From positions 372,001 through 436,000 of the forward strand of contig JANVFP010000030.1 of assembly GCA_027919835.1 (NCBI GenBank): DNA of 64,000 bases. Reading direction: 5' to 3'. The notes below the pieces were generated by a model. The model made no database searches, was not told the DNA's origin, and saw only the letters and a program-made list of their open reading frames with translations. Origin of the DNA: Lentinula raphanica. Lineage: Eukaryota > Basidiomycota > Agaricomycetes > Agaricales > Omphalotaceae. Below are positions 43,728 to 54,850 of the stretch, piece after piece. Position numbers and translations under genes: made by a program. How positions within the stretch are numbered: the first letter of the stretch is position 1; every line of letters begins with the position of its first letter.

Positions 43728-44313
43728 TGTTAGGACCGTGCCACCGACGGAGTCGGAGCTCCGATCAGAGACACAGAGGATTGTTGAACGTTAGTGTTGT
43801 TATTGAGCAACACCCTCGCCACGTTACCGTGTTCAACCAAGAGAGCAGAGGAGGACGAGTACAACGTGTACGAAGTCCGACGGAGGTTCGGAGTCGGCGA
43901 TGATCAACGATCAAGACGACACCGAGAGCACAGAGGTGAGTGTTAACGTTAACGAGGTAATCCAAGTTGATATTAAAACTGAGGTATGTAAGTAAGTACA
44001 GGCTCCTTATATACTGTACGGATAGTCAGTCTAATCTAAAGTACAATAAGACGATACACATCTCGGTACTTCAGCATCGGAGGTGAGAAAGACAATAAGC
44101 TATTGTAAAGTAAATCAATATAAAGGTCAGCTGAGCTGTCAGAGAATAAAACAATAAGATCATAATCAAGTTAGTCCAAACCGATACACCGGCGGAATCG
44201 GAATGAGGGACAAGGTGGATGCTGTTGGAAATGACTTAGAGAGATTCAGGAAATCTCCAAGTCCAACCTCCGAGTGAAGCTCCGACGGAGCTCCGATTCT
44301 GATGGTCGTAACA
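43728..44313 (-). repeat. Gypsy1 5' LTR
   Basis: 586 bp, by eye identical to the 3' LTR at 28,029-28,614. It holds the TATA box (plus 44,005-44,013) and predicted start site (43,980). Confidence 0.95.
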
Positions 44314-44318
44314 CCAAT

Positions 44319-44684
44319 CCAGAGGACATCGAGCCAGAAGAACCCCTCTACGATATCGGATGGCGACTCTATGGACGTCCGTTTACTGTCTCTGTACCGC
44401 ATCAAAAGAAACTTCAGCATCTCCTTAGCTCCCTGCACCTCTCCCACCCCTACATGGGCAGGGCCGAATTCAAGACCCAGCCGTACAAATGTGGCATCTG
44501 TAGAGGGGTTGACCATCCTATTGGCCTATGTCCCTTCCCCGAGCTTGATGAATGGTTTGGCCCAACACTGCAGACTATATGTGAAAATGATGCTCGCATC
44601 CGAGGACAGACAGGTAGAGGTCGTGCTCGTGGCCGTGGTGGATTTCGTGGTCGTGCTCGTGGGGGTCGCGGACGTGGCTACTAA
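44319..44684 (+). pseudogene. LINE ORF1, C-terminal part with CCHC knuckle
   Basis: Continues ORF1 from 28,028 in the same frame (insert of 16,290 bp, a multiple of three): PEDIEPEEPLYDIGWRLYGR, a conserved-looking block, then YKCGICRGVDHPIGLCPFPE. That is a CX2CX4HX4C knuckle as found in nucleic-acid-binding ORF1 proteins. It ends in an RG/RGG-rich tail (GRGRARGRGGFRGRARGG) and a stop at 44,684. RGG tails bind RNA. Confidence 0.85.
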
Positions 44685-45101
44685 CTTTCTATCGTAATTG
44701 TCTTATATCTTGTCGGTGCATAAAGAGGTACCAATCATTATATATATAGTACCTATGCCTCCCTATATCTGCTTTTGCTTTCATGTAGCTTCTACACTAC
44801 ATATAAAGGCTGACTATGAATTGAACCTATCTGTTAAACCCAATCACGAACTTGAGGTTTTGGGACTCAGGATATTAAAGAACTGGCTTGTGGGCCCAAA
44901 TATACCGGCTGCTTGCAGAACGGGAAAGCCTACATGTTTGCAATGAACTGGCTGAGAGGCTAGTCGGTAAAGCTTCATAGATAGTCCAGCCTACCCAAAA
45001 TGAGCTGAACATCTAGAAGTATAGCCCTGTCACTGAGGGACTGGATATCCCTCATTGATGTTCTCTCCTTATCTACGTCACAGAATACTGCTGCTTGTGG
45101 G
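44685..45101 (+). other. LINE inter-ORF region
   Basis: No frame is open through these 417 nt. It is AT-rich and holds several stops in all plus frames. ORF2 is therefore expressed separately or by reinitiation. Confidence 0.5.
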
Positions 45102-46490
45102 ATGAGCATTACCCCCTCTGCATGCCAATGTAGTTCTTGCCAGCCCTCCGATAGTGCTATTGTTGGCAACGGAGGTACATATTTTTTATGCGGTGGGCAA
45201 ACCGGGATGGTCAGTGAGCAAGGTGATGAGCTTGGTGACTCAAATCCTTTGGGGGGAAACCCTACCGTGACTCAGGAGATGAACTCACCAACTCAAAACC
45301 CCTCACTGAACACATCTCTCCCTGAAGTTCAGGAAGGAGGTACACCACCTCAAGATGTAACTCAATATCAAACTACTGTCCAGGATGAGCATGAACCTCC
45401 AAGCTCTAACAGTACTAACTCAAGGCCAGAACCGGGAATTCACTACAGGCTACACTGCTTGTCCCTAGATGAAGCTCCAGTCCAACTCAAGAGGATGAGA
45501 GCAAGACAGCACCTAAGTGCTGAACAAATTAGGGAAAACACCAAGAAAATCAAAGCACACCTAAAAATTGCATCCATAAATATTAAAGGAAGGGGTGCTG
45601 AGAGTATCTCACATGCAAAACATAAATGGAGAGAAATTTATGGACTCATGCTGCGAAATAAACTAGCTATCCTAGCAGTCCAGGAGACACACCTATCACA
45701 GGCACAGGTGAATGAAATTAACCAAAGCTGGTTTGGAAAAAAGCTAGTAGTCTTTAATACAATTGATCCAGAACATCCCAATGCAGCAGGAACAGCAATT
45801 GTCCTTAATAAGGACCTGGTAAATGCAAATTTGGCAAAAGTATACTATATAGTTCCAGGGAGAGCACTTTGCTTAAAAATACCCTGGTACAAAAATGATA
45901 CTCTATCCATTTTGGCAACTTATGCCCCAAATGACTCAATGACAAGCAATAGGCTGTTCTGGGAGCTACTTACAGATAAGTGGCTGAAAACAATGCTACC
46001 AGTCCCTGATATTCTCATGGGCGACCACAATCTTGTGGAAGAAGGTTTTGACCGTACCACAGGTAAAGCAGACAACTATGAAGCAACAGCAGCTTTTGTG
46101 ACTTTTAAGTCCCTATTTGCAATAAAAGATGGTTGGAGAAAGTATAACCCAGATGTGAGAGAGTTTACCCATACCCACTGGGGGCCAAATGGACATGCAA
46201 CAATGTCAAGACTAGACCGCATATACCTTAGAGAGGAACTGATCAAATATAGCAGATGCTGGGAAATCAGTGATGAGTTGGGAGACATTACTGATCATAG
46301 GCTAGTTCTTGCAACTATCCTAACTCCTGGACTGCCATACCAGGGACCAGGCAGATACACAATGAAGCCCTTTGTCCTCGAAAATCCACAGTTGATTACA
46401 GAATTAATGGAATTGTGTATTACTGCATCACAATCCATGGAAGAATGCCTGACTTCTGGTCAGAGAACTACAGAATATAACCCCAAGTGA
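45102..46490 (+). pseudogene. LINE ORF2, endonuclease part (frameshifted end)
   Basis: 462 residues. APE-type endonuclease: IASINIKGRG, LAVQETHLS (catalytic Glu, 45,681-45,692), LATYAPND, LMGDHNLVEEGFDR (Asp/Asn), TMSRLDRIYL and the terminal DITDHRLVL (Asp-His). This domain nicks target DNA for target-primed reverse transcription. The frame ends in TGA at 46,488-46,490, where a 1-nt shift moves coding to the next frame. Confidence 0.9.
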
Positions 46491-48899
46491 TACATGAGAA
46501 GCTCAAAATTGATATGATCAGGACAGAAAAAGCTTTCTCAAAGAAATTTATAGGAACAGCAAAAGCCAAAATTAAGAGCCTCCAGTCAAAGAGAAAAGAT
46601 ATGCTCAAAGTGATGGTAAGAGAAAATGAACAACAGGTGACCAATTTAGCAAAACTTCAAACAGAAATTAATAAGGCATCATCACACTTGAGATCTACTC
46701 GAGCATCCAACAGTAAGCTAAAAAAAGAGCTTGAAGATGATGGTGTAACTAAATCTTCAGTTAGTTATATGAAGGAACAAAAGACCAGAGATATGATTAT
46801 GATGCTTAAAAGACAGGACTGGACCCCAGAACATGAGTCATATGCAAGGAGGTCTGATGAAATGGCTGAAATAGCAAGAATATATCATGCCAGCACCCAG
46901 GAAGATACCTCTGAACTGGACTTAGATGTCAAACAAAACAATATAGAAATAGTAGCAAACTATGTTACCAGAACACTTGATCAAACACAGCAGGAAAACT
47001 TAAGTAAATGCATAAGTGAAGATAGTGTGCTTGATGCCCTGAAATCTGCAAAATCAGGCAAAGCTGCTGGACTGGATGGAATCATAGTTGAGGTGTGGCA
47101 GAAACTTCAGAAGAGGCATGAGAAAGATGCAAAACAGAACCCAGAAAAGCCAACCTGTAACATAGTATTCATGCTTACAAAGGTTTTCAACGATATAGAA
47201 ATGAATGGGTTATGCGTGAACACTACATTTACTGCAGGATGGATGTGTCCAATTTACAAAAAGAAGGATCCCACTGACATAAAAAATTATCGACCCATTA
47301 CAGTCCTGAATACAGACTATAAAATCTTTACCAAAGCTCTTACTTTGAACCTTGCAGAAGTTATATCTTCAGTAATTCATCCCAATCAGGCAGGATTTAT
47401 GCCTGGAAGACAAATACTAGACCAGATACGACTTGCACAGATGTTTATAGAATACTCTGAGGCAGATCTAAAAAATGGAGCCCTGATTGCATTAGATCAG
47501 GAAAAAGCATATGATAGGATCTCACATAAATACCTTTGGAGAGTGATGAAGGCTTTTGGACTCCCAGATCATTTTATCCAAACTACCAAAACCTTATATA
47601 CTGGTGCCCAAACAAGCATTATGATTAATGGAGAATTGAGTACACCATATGAAATCAAACGAGGAGTCAGGCAAGGGGATCCCTTATCCTGTCTACTCTT
47701 CAATCTAGCTATTGAGCCCCTTGCAGAAATGTTGAGAAGCTCTCCAAAGCTGAAGGGTTTTGATAGATCAGGTTTAACTGACAAAGTTATTACAGCCCTG
47801 TTTGCTGATGATACCACAGTTTATCTATCTGAAGAAGATAGCTTTCAGGATTTGGAAGAAATACTTGCAACCTGGTGTCTAGCTTCCAGTGCTAAATTTA
47901 ATCATGACAAGACTGTTATTATCCCATTAGGAGTAAAGGAGTACAGAGATAGGTTGATCCTAATCAGAAAGTTCAACCAAAGAGACAATCCAATACCAGA
48001 TTATGTTACAATAAATCCAGATGGAGCAACAACACGCATACTTGGTGCACACATTGGAAATGCAGCTGAAGAAACTGGTGTATGGCTACCATTGATAGAA
48101 AGAATTGAGAATATCTTGGACAGGTGCACTGACCGTTACCCCACAGTTGAAGCAAAAAGACATATGATCAATCTGACAGTAGGGTCAATAACTCAGTTTC
48201 TAACTGCTGCCAATGGTATGTCAGAAAGCATTGCTAGAAGGTTGACAAAACTTCAGAAAGAGTTCCTCAGTACAAATATTAATAGAGAAACCCTTGGAAC
48301 TGAGATAAACCTGGGGGGTAAGAAAATTTTTGATGTGTATGCCCGAAATGATGCTATTGCAATAATGCAGCTGAAATCATATCTGGAACTGGATCCTCAT
48401 ATAAGGCCAATATGGGCCTATCTAGCTGATATTATTATGGCCAAAAACTATACAGAAAAGCAAAAGGTACCTGAGAACCTGAGAATGAACCCCTTCACAC
48501 AACAGTGGAAGCCTCAAACCAAGAGATTACCTAAATTACTGTCTAGAATGTTGAAAGTGGCCAAGAAGTATTCAGTTGAGCTGGACTCCAATGGGCTACC
48601 TAAAGATGCACTACTGCAGATGCCTCTCTGGTATCATATAGGAGCTGATACAAGTAAAGTACAAAGAAATAGGAGTACAACAGCAAAGTGTCTTCAGGAT
48701 AATCACAAAATATTCACAATATATGAAGCCATTCAACTATTACAAAGGTTAGAAGAGGAGGAGCATTACCCAGCCAATTTTTGCAGATGTCAGCAATGTG
48801 CACATGATAAGGACAATCTTGGTTGCAGAGACCCACACCGGTGTATCACTGCTATAGCAGAGCAATTGAGCCAACTTAAAACAAAATGGGACCCTACTA
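46487..48899 (+). pseudogene. LINE ORF2, reverse transcriptase part
   Basis: Continues in a new frame. RT motifs: KSGKAAGLDGIIVEVW, WMCPIYKKKDPTDIKNYRPI, HPNQAGFMPGRQILD, LIALDQEKAYDRISH, IKRGVRQGDPLSCLLFNLAI and ALFADDTTVYL (FADD at 47,801-47,812). The thumb and a Cys-rich segment CRCQQC..C..PHRC follow at 48,780-48,840. A family B MITE inserted at 48,900 provides the stop at 48,962-48,964. Without it the frame continues TRYENSDLNIEN into RNase H. Confidence 0.92.
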
Positions 48900-49124
48900 C
48901 ATCAGCAAAACTGACCTGGTGCCTAGGCTGCCTAGAGATACCCCCCAAAACCTCAGCAGTTTAAAAACTTTGAATTTGCCTGAAAAAGCCTGAGCAAGCC
49001 TGAGTTTGCCTGGAAAAGCCTGGGCAAGCCTGAGTTTGCCTCAGATTTCTTTGGGTGCTTTGGGAGAGCCTAGGTTTTGGGGGGTATCTCTGGGTTACCT
49101 AGGCCAAGGGTATTTTTCCTGATG
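48900..49124. mobile_element. CATCAGG MITE, family B, copy 2 (225 bp)
   Basis: Ends CATCAGCAAAAC and TTTTTCCTGATG, TA duplicated at 48,898-48,899 and 49,125-49,126. Removing 227 nt joins the RT and RNase H frames exactly. It lies in the same orientation as family B copy 1 and opposite to copy 3. Confidence 0.92.
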
Positions 49125-49126
49125 TA

Positions 49127-50166
49127 GGTATGAGAATAGTGACCTGAATATTGAGAATATAACACTGGAGGATGGAGATATCTGCTTCAACCCATATCCT
49201 AAAAATCTACACTTATTGAGCAGCTTTAGAGTTTTTACTGACAAGAAATGGGAAACTCAGTCTCAGGTAGTGCCACAAAATGTAGAAAACCAGCTTGGGT
49301 CATTGCAAGAGCAAGGAGAAAATACAGTATGGTGTGGAGGGTATAGCCAGAGTCCACAAACCACTGCAGCAAGAGCAGGAGGAGCTGTATGGTATGGTAG
49401 AGATTCAGACCAGAATAGACCAATCTTACTGAATAAGCAGGAAAGGCAAACAGCTGGCACAGCTACTATAGCAGCTATATTGGCTGCAGTTATAGAGTGC
49501 CCAAAGCAGGTAAAACTGAGATGCATAATATTGAATAACTAAATTTTTGAAAATATAACCAAGAAACTCATTATATGAGATGACCAGGGGTTCACAGGAG
49601 TTAAAGATGCCAGCCTCTATGAAGCCCTACTCAGCCAACTAAGGAGTAGAAAAGCACCAACTATCTTTGGGAAGGCTACCCCACAAGATAAAAAAATCCG
49701 TAAAGAAATCAATACATTGGCTAAAACTGCCAGTGAAATCGAAGGGCCAGTGGATAGAAGGTACACCTCTGCAAATCTAGAGTATGTAGCTCATGGAGTG
49801 CGATTATCAGAAATGACCCAAGCTCTTGCCTATAAAACTATCAAAGAAAGTGCTCCACCAAAGCCAAGACCTGGGACCGAGGCGACCATTAGTAAAATAC
49901 AAAATGACATTAAAGCAGCAAGAGGAACTGCTCCTGTACCAGAAATCCTCTGGAGAGCAATCAGAGACCCATTGATACCTAGGAGAGCTAGGAACTTTTT
50001 ATACATTGCTCTTCATGGTGCGCTCCGAATTGGGAAATACTGGAAACATATACCAGCATGCGAGGAAAGGGCAAATTGTACCCTATGCAATACCGAAGAA
50101 AGTTTGATACACATCCTCTTTGAATGTAAAAGACCCTGGAGGAAAATGATTTGGGACACTGTGAAA
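49127..50166 (+). pseudogene. LINE ORF2, RNase H and C-terminal region
   Basis: FRVFTDKKW (first catalytic Asp), ARAGGAVWYGRDSDQNRPIL and QTAGTATIAAILAAVIE form an RNase H fold. The second position, usually Glu in the AE pair, is Thr here. TAA (49,540-49,542) and TGA (49,576-49,578) interrupt it. Further on, FGKATPQDKKIRKEIN and a C-terminal Cys/His motif (NCTLCNTEESLIHILFEC, CX2C...HX4C type) are typical of Tad/I-clade ORF2. It is cut at 50,166 by a MITE. Confidence 0.8.
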
Positions 50167-50391
50167 CATCAGGAAAAATACTCTTGGCCCAGGTAACCCA
50201 GAGATATCCCCCAAAATCTAGGCTCTCCCAAAGCACCCAAAGAAATCTGAGGCAAACTCAGGCTTGCCCAGGCTTTTCCAGGCAAACTCAGGCTTGCTCA
50301 GGCTTTTTCAGGCAAATTCAAAGTTTTCTGACTGCCAAGGTTTTGAGGGGTATCTCTAGGCAGCCTAGGCACCAGGTTAGTTTTGCTGATG
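50167..50391. mobile_element. CATCAGG MITE, family B, copy 3 (225 bp)
   Basis: Ends CATCAGGAAAAA and TTTTGCTGATG; AA duplicated at 50,165-50,166 and 50,392-50,393. It is the reverse complement of copy 2, closely similar. In this orientation it contains CAG/GTAACC near its start and GGTTAG near its end, which would excise 188 nt in frame (see finding). Confidence 0.9.
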
Positions 50392-50393
50392 AA

Positions 50394-50828
50394 GACCTGT
50401 GGCTAAGATCAGAGAAGGATGCTGTATGGGAGGAGCCAACCCTTGGAACAGCACTAGCATGCTGCAGCATACCAGCCCCATCCAAAAAGGCAGCCAGCAA
50501 TAACCCAACACAAGACCGTTTATACAGAATACTGATGATAGAAGCTGTACACTTCATATGGAAACTACGATGTGAAATTGTGATAGACAGAGATAATGAA
50601 GATGCCACAATACAAGAAGCCCATGGTAAGTGGGCCCAAGTACTCAACAGGCGACTGGAAAGGGACCAGAAGCTTGTATCTAAGAGATGGAAGAAAAATA
50701 CAATACCTAAAATAGTAGTACTTGATACTTGGAACTCCATTATCCAGAAAACTACAGGCCTTCCTCCAGACTGGATAGGAGAGACCGGGGTTTTAGTGGG
50801 TATCAGGCCATACACTGATTTTGGCTGA
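50394..50828 (+). pseudogene. LINE ORF2, extreme C-terminus
   Basis: Continues the ORF2 frame after the MITE: DLWLRSEKDAVWEEPTLG, then LMIEAVHFIWKLRCEIVI and KKNTIPKIVVLDTWNSII, with a stop at 50,826-50,828. It is uninterrupted. The function of this tail is unknown; it is commonly present after the zinc-like motif in this clade. Confidence 0.75.
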
Positions 50829-51026
50829 CCAAGCCAATAGGAACTGAACAAGTCCAAGCCTGGAGCCCCACACTATGGCCAGAGCCATGTGCAGTAATGC
50901 ATTTCCTCGGGGTAGCTTAGCTTCTCCATTTTCAAAGGTTTTCATGATTTTCCCTTCACTAATTACGTTGCAAAAGGGGCCGTATATAAACGGTTGCCTA
51001 TGCTTTGTCTTTCGACACGTACTACC

Positions 51027-51058
51027 AAAAAAAAAAAAAAAAAAAACAGTGTTTTATG
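51027..51058 (+). other. LINE poly(A) tail and 3' target-site duplication
   Basis: About 19 A residues (51,027-51,045) followed by acagtgttttatg (51,046-51,058), the same 13-mer that precedes the LINE at 25,553-25,565. Confidence 0.92.
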
Positions 51059-51924
51059 TAAATGCCAATGCATATGTCCATGTAATGCAAGTATACTGAT
51101 GCTGGTCCATCAGGAAAGCACTCCTACAGTCTACTGGCAGTGTCTGTACATGATTCAGATAGCTATCATAAAGGTTGGACTCTGTGATATACATGTACAT
51201 GTTTCATGTACACTATAGATGTCTACACTTACATGTAACAATAGATGTCATATTCAATGACCCCCATTACAAATCTCTTGGCTGTATCACATAGAGTTAG
51301 CATTGTATAGAGGATCTGGTATGATTTGGAGTAATAAAAATTTTTACACTTGTCGCGTATTTTTTTTATTTTGCGTTTTCAGGACCAATGAGGTGACCCT
51401 GAATTTTTTGAGTATTTTTCATGATTTTTTCAGATTTTTTGCTACCTGATGAGATCAAGTTCTATTTTTGGACCAATTTCCTTTTTAGGCAATTTTGATG
51501 TGCCTGAGGTAGCCAGTACCTCCCTATAGACATTTTTGGATTCATCTGTGATTTTTAGCATCCCAAAATCAATGATGTCATAACATGCATTTTTCTATTC
51601 AAAAATACCATAACCCAAAAAGGAAATCAATGACGTAATGATGTAACCCTAATTGACCTGATTTCATGATTGTCGTAAACGTAGTCACTTCACGAAGTGC
51701 AGCATAGCTTCGCGAAGTAGATTTATTATAATATACCTATTAAATAATAAAAGAATTATTGAATATTAATAAATATACTAAATAGCCGAGCACCCCCCGG
51801 AGCCCTACTGACCTGCCCAAAAGGGTTTTTTGAGCTTCGAGAGCTACTCGGGTTACTTCGCAAAGTAATCTTGGAGACTTATCGGACTACTTCGTGAAGC
51901 TCATACAACTACGGGTGGAAATTA

Positions 51925-53918
51925 TGGGACGAACGATCTACAAAGTCTGAGATAGCAGTTTTCATTTGCAAGAATGAGTCGAGCATGTCATAAGTTGAGT
52001 TCCAATGTGTGGCAACGTCGTGCGGAAGAATACAGTCTGGGAGTTGAGCCTTGACAAGGTGCTCCTTCCACTTTGGCAAGAGTCCAGTTGGCGAGTTGAT
52101 AATCTTGTATGAGATTTTGCAGGTCTAAGATGAGAGCAAGGAAGTAAGCATGGGAACAAATGAGAGAAGGAAAGAAATGAAGGGGGAATGGGTAAATAAG
52201 GAAGAACGGGAAAAAGTGGGAGCCACTACCCTGGCCCAGTACCCCAATGGGGATGTGCACAGACTATGTTAATATAAATTAACATACCTTGTAGAGCATG
52301 CTTTTCACAGGCTCTACATCTCTGACCCAATTTTCTCTCTCTTCTGCTGTCATCTCCTCCAACACTGCTACAAAGCCTTTCTCATCATCTCTGTCTTTGT
52401 TGCCGTGCTCCTCAAGGTCCCTCAACTCAGCATTCAGCTCCTCTATTCCTAGGCTATCGGCGTTGGCATGGTCATTCTCAACGTTGGTGGTTCCTCGATT
52501 TGGCTCAAATGGACGGAGTATCCCCTTGGCGGCCAGGTTTACAGTATGAGTGAAGCAGCGGATGTGGGCCTTCCTTCCCAAAAATTTAGGAATCAGAATC
52601 TCAAGCTCGTCGACCATTGCAGTGTTAGAACTCGCATTGTCACAGGTTATTGCAATGACCTAAAAAGGTACAGTGTCATTCGAGTGGCACTCAAAACATT
52701 ATCAAATACTTACCTTGTCTTCGATCTCATATTCTCTCAGTGTTTTCTCAATCGCTGTGGCCATGTTGAGTCCGGAGTGGGAGCAAGGAAGCTCAAAGAA
52801 GTCCAGTAGCATCGTACTAGTGAGTTCTTCCGTTTCATCTTTCTGTTTTCATACCCAAGACACTGTAATACTCATACATGCACGGTGATTAGGAGATGTC
52901 CAGCAATCCAGTGCCAATGCAAGCTTATACTCGCACATCTAATGACTGTGAGTGTCTCTCAATTCATATATAAGTGGTCCACTAACTTGAAGCTCCTCTG
53001 CTAGTTTTTCTTTCGACCTCGTATATAGCTTCCTTACGTCGCGCCCGACCATCTCTCTGCTTGGAATATAATGATGTGGCTGCCCCTCTTTCTGAAGCCA
53101 GTGGTAACACCGGTCTTAGACAACCTGAAATGGGCGCGCATTTTTAGAAACCCAGTGTGCCGTCACAATGCGAATGGTTTCTTGCTTGGGCGGAGACGTT
53201 GAAAAGAGTTTTGCCCATGTTTTTGTGGTGGTTAAGGCCGCGGTAAGTCGTGTTTGATTTTTTTTTCCAAACGTTTTCACTGCAGCTTGGACCTTTTTTA
53301 GTGTTGAATCTTTTGCTGTGTTGAACGCTTCTTTGCCCCAGCATTTTTTTGCATGGGTAGTCAGATTCCCTTACATACTCAAGGTGAGTTTTATTGTATT
53401 TGATTGATATTTGTTCTCACCAGTGGATCCTTTGTCCGCCGATTGGTAACCCTGTCGAATTTTTGTGCTGCAATGACTGCAGCTAAAAACCAGATATTCA
53501 GGCGTAACACCATCCTTTTTGAAATCAATTTCCGGGGCCGCGTTGAAGAATGCATAAACGGTCGCTTTTCATCTTGCCAAATTCTTCTCTAAATCAGTGC
53601 GTAAGCTCAAAATCATGTCAATTATATGACTTTACTTACTGATCTTTGCGACAGCTTCCTCCCTCGCATTCTTCCTCAATTCAGTGGTATCCTCTGGCTC
53701 ATCGTCATCGTTGCTTCTATCATCATCATCTGAGCGTGTTCCAGAAATGGGTCCTCCACCTGTACTACCATCGTCTACAGAAGTTTAGAACAATGAAATC
53801 CTATACTGTACCTACACACCATTTGTACTATCATCGGCACAAGTTCTTTTTGATTTTTAGTTCGTGTCTTTGCAGACTTGTTACTTGCAGTTGCGTTATT
53901 TTTTTGATTGCACTTCAT
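51925..53918 (-). pseudogene. hAT transposase, N-terminal half with BED finger
   Basis: Minus-strand exons with short introns. A start near 53,918 (MKCNQKNNATAS) and a Ser/Asp-rich N-terminus come first. A BED-type zinc finger follows (FSCSHCSTKI, then LTTHAKKCWG), then QKEGQPHHYIPSREMVGRDV, LALALDCWTSPNHRACMSIT, SHSGLNMATAIEKTLREYEI, AITCDNASSNTAMVDEL, FLGRKAHIRCFTHTVNLAAK (52,617-52,500) and LPHDVATHWNSTYDMLDSF. These are Ac-type hAT catalytic-region motifs. A TAA near 53,117 replaces a likely CAA. The gene continues at 24,216 after FB copy 2. Confidence 0.82.
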
Positions 53919-54136
53919 AGTTGTACGAGATTAAAAAAAAAATGTATATAGAAATTGATTAAGTAATGCACGTCTCAACATCTCAGAGTACATAATGAGG
54001 TGTCAAGCCTACCCCAGGGCCTACGCTACAGTGTTGATTACCTTGGTTGGGTGTCGGGCACTGAATATGTGAACTGACCCGACCCGAGCTAGCATCCCGA
54101 CCTGGAAACCGCCAGCACCCGGCTGACCCATGCCCT

Positions 54137-54850
54137 TCACTATTAATAAGCATTGAGTGTACTGAATATATTGAATGATATAAGCCATTCTAAGTGTCTG
54201 AGGGTACTAGGTGTGATAAAAATAGCATGTACATCATATATACTTAGATTTAGTATGATTTGGAATGATAAAATTTTTTACACTTGTCGCATATTTTTTT
54301 TATTTTGCATTTTCAGGGCCAACGAGACAACTCTGAATTTTTGAGTATTTTTTATGATTTTTTCAGATTTTTTGCTATCTGATGAGATCAAGTTCTATTT
54401 TTGGACCAATTTCCTTTTTAGGTAATTTGATGTACCTGAGGTAGCCAATACCTCATTGTAGCTATTTTTGGTTTCCTCTGTCATGTTTTAACACTTCAAG
54501 ATCAATAATATCATTCTATGCTTTTTTTCTATTCAAAAATATCATAACCCAAAAAGGAAATCAATGACATAATGATCTAACCCTAATTTACCTGATTTCA
54601 TGATTTCCGTAAATGTAGTCACTTTGCGAAGTGCAGTACAGCTTTGCAAAGTAGATTTATTATAATATACTTATTAAATAATAAAAGTATGATTAAATAT
54701 TATTAAATATACTAAATAGCCAAGCACCCCCTGAAGCCCTACTGGCCCACCTGGAAGGGTTTTTTAAGCTTCGAGAGTGACTCCTGTTACTTTGCAAAGC
54801 TGTGGTGGGAACTTATCAGATTACTTTGCGAAGTTTCTACAGCTACAGAT
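54137..54850. mobile_element. FB palindromic element, copy 3, right arm only
   Basis: Matches the right arms of FB copies 1 and 2 from the aagcattgagtg block through the AT-rich tract to the end ctacagctacagat. The left arm and centre are missing; the hAT right end abuts it at 54,136. On the right it borders the KDZ reading frame, so it seems to have inserted in that gene. Confidence 0.7.

Larger units (their letters stand above)
28029..44313 (-). mobile_element. Gypsy1: chromodomain Ty3/Gypsy element, split by Gypsy2
   Basis: LTRs of 586 bp (28,029-28,614 and 43,728-44,313) look identical by eye and are flanked by the 5-bp duplication CCAAT (28,024-28,028; 44,314-44,318). The minus-strand order is LTR, self-complementary primer site, gag, PR-RT, RNase H-integrase-chromodomain, an antisense gene, polypurine tract AAGAGGGGGATAC, LTR. 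Gypsy2 sits in pol between RT and RNase H. Gypsy1 itself interrupts LINE ORF1. It is GC- and CpG-richer than its surroundings. Confidence 0.95.
25566..51045 (+). mobile_element. Tad-like LINE, full length, with nested insertions
   Basis: Flanked by a 13-bp target-site duplication acagtgttttatg (25,553-25,565 and 51,046-51,058) and ending in about 19 A residues, so a full-length target-primed insertion. ORF1 has a CCHC knuckle; ORF2 has APE endonuclease, RT and RNase H. Removing Gypsy1 (with one CCAAT) and two family B MITEs leaves about 8.7 kb. ORF1 is GC-rich and CpG-rich while ORF2 is AT-rich. Multiple stops make this copy inactive. Confidence 0.9.
24217..51916. mobile_element. FB palindromic element, copy 2, split by a LINE
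   Basis: The left arm begins CAGCTGAAGCTGTAAGAGC (24,217). The right arm ends, inverted, ACCCGTAGTTGTATGAGC (51,916). The flanking octamers TGAAATTA and GGAAATTA agree at 7 of 8 positions. 24,217-24,840 and 51,300-51,916 are near-identical inverted arms with CTTCGCGAAG palindromes. The LINE lies in its centre at the acagtgttttatg site; without it the element is about 2.2 kb. It interrupts the hAT transposase. Confidence 0.8.
22941..54136 (-). mobile_element. hAT DNA transposon, split by FB copy 2
   Basis: Terminal inverted repeats start AGTGAAGGGCTCGTGTCAG (22,941) and, inverted, AGTGAAGGGCATGGGTCAG (54,136). The transposase gene runs on the minus strand from about 53,918 to 23,146 once FB copy 2 (24,217-51,916) is removed. 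I find no matching 8-bp duplication outside the ends: the left flank is the Gypsy4 gag and the right flank is FB copy 3. One side has therefore probably been rearranged after insertion. Confidence 0.75.

Noticed and set aside
51101..51115. CATCAGGAAA inside the right half of FB copy 2
   Set aside because: There is no second end or inverted partner within 400 bp; it is a chance match, or at most a deletion relic.
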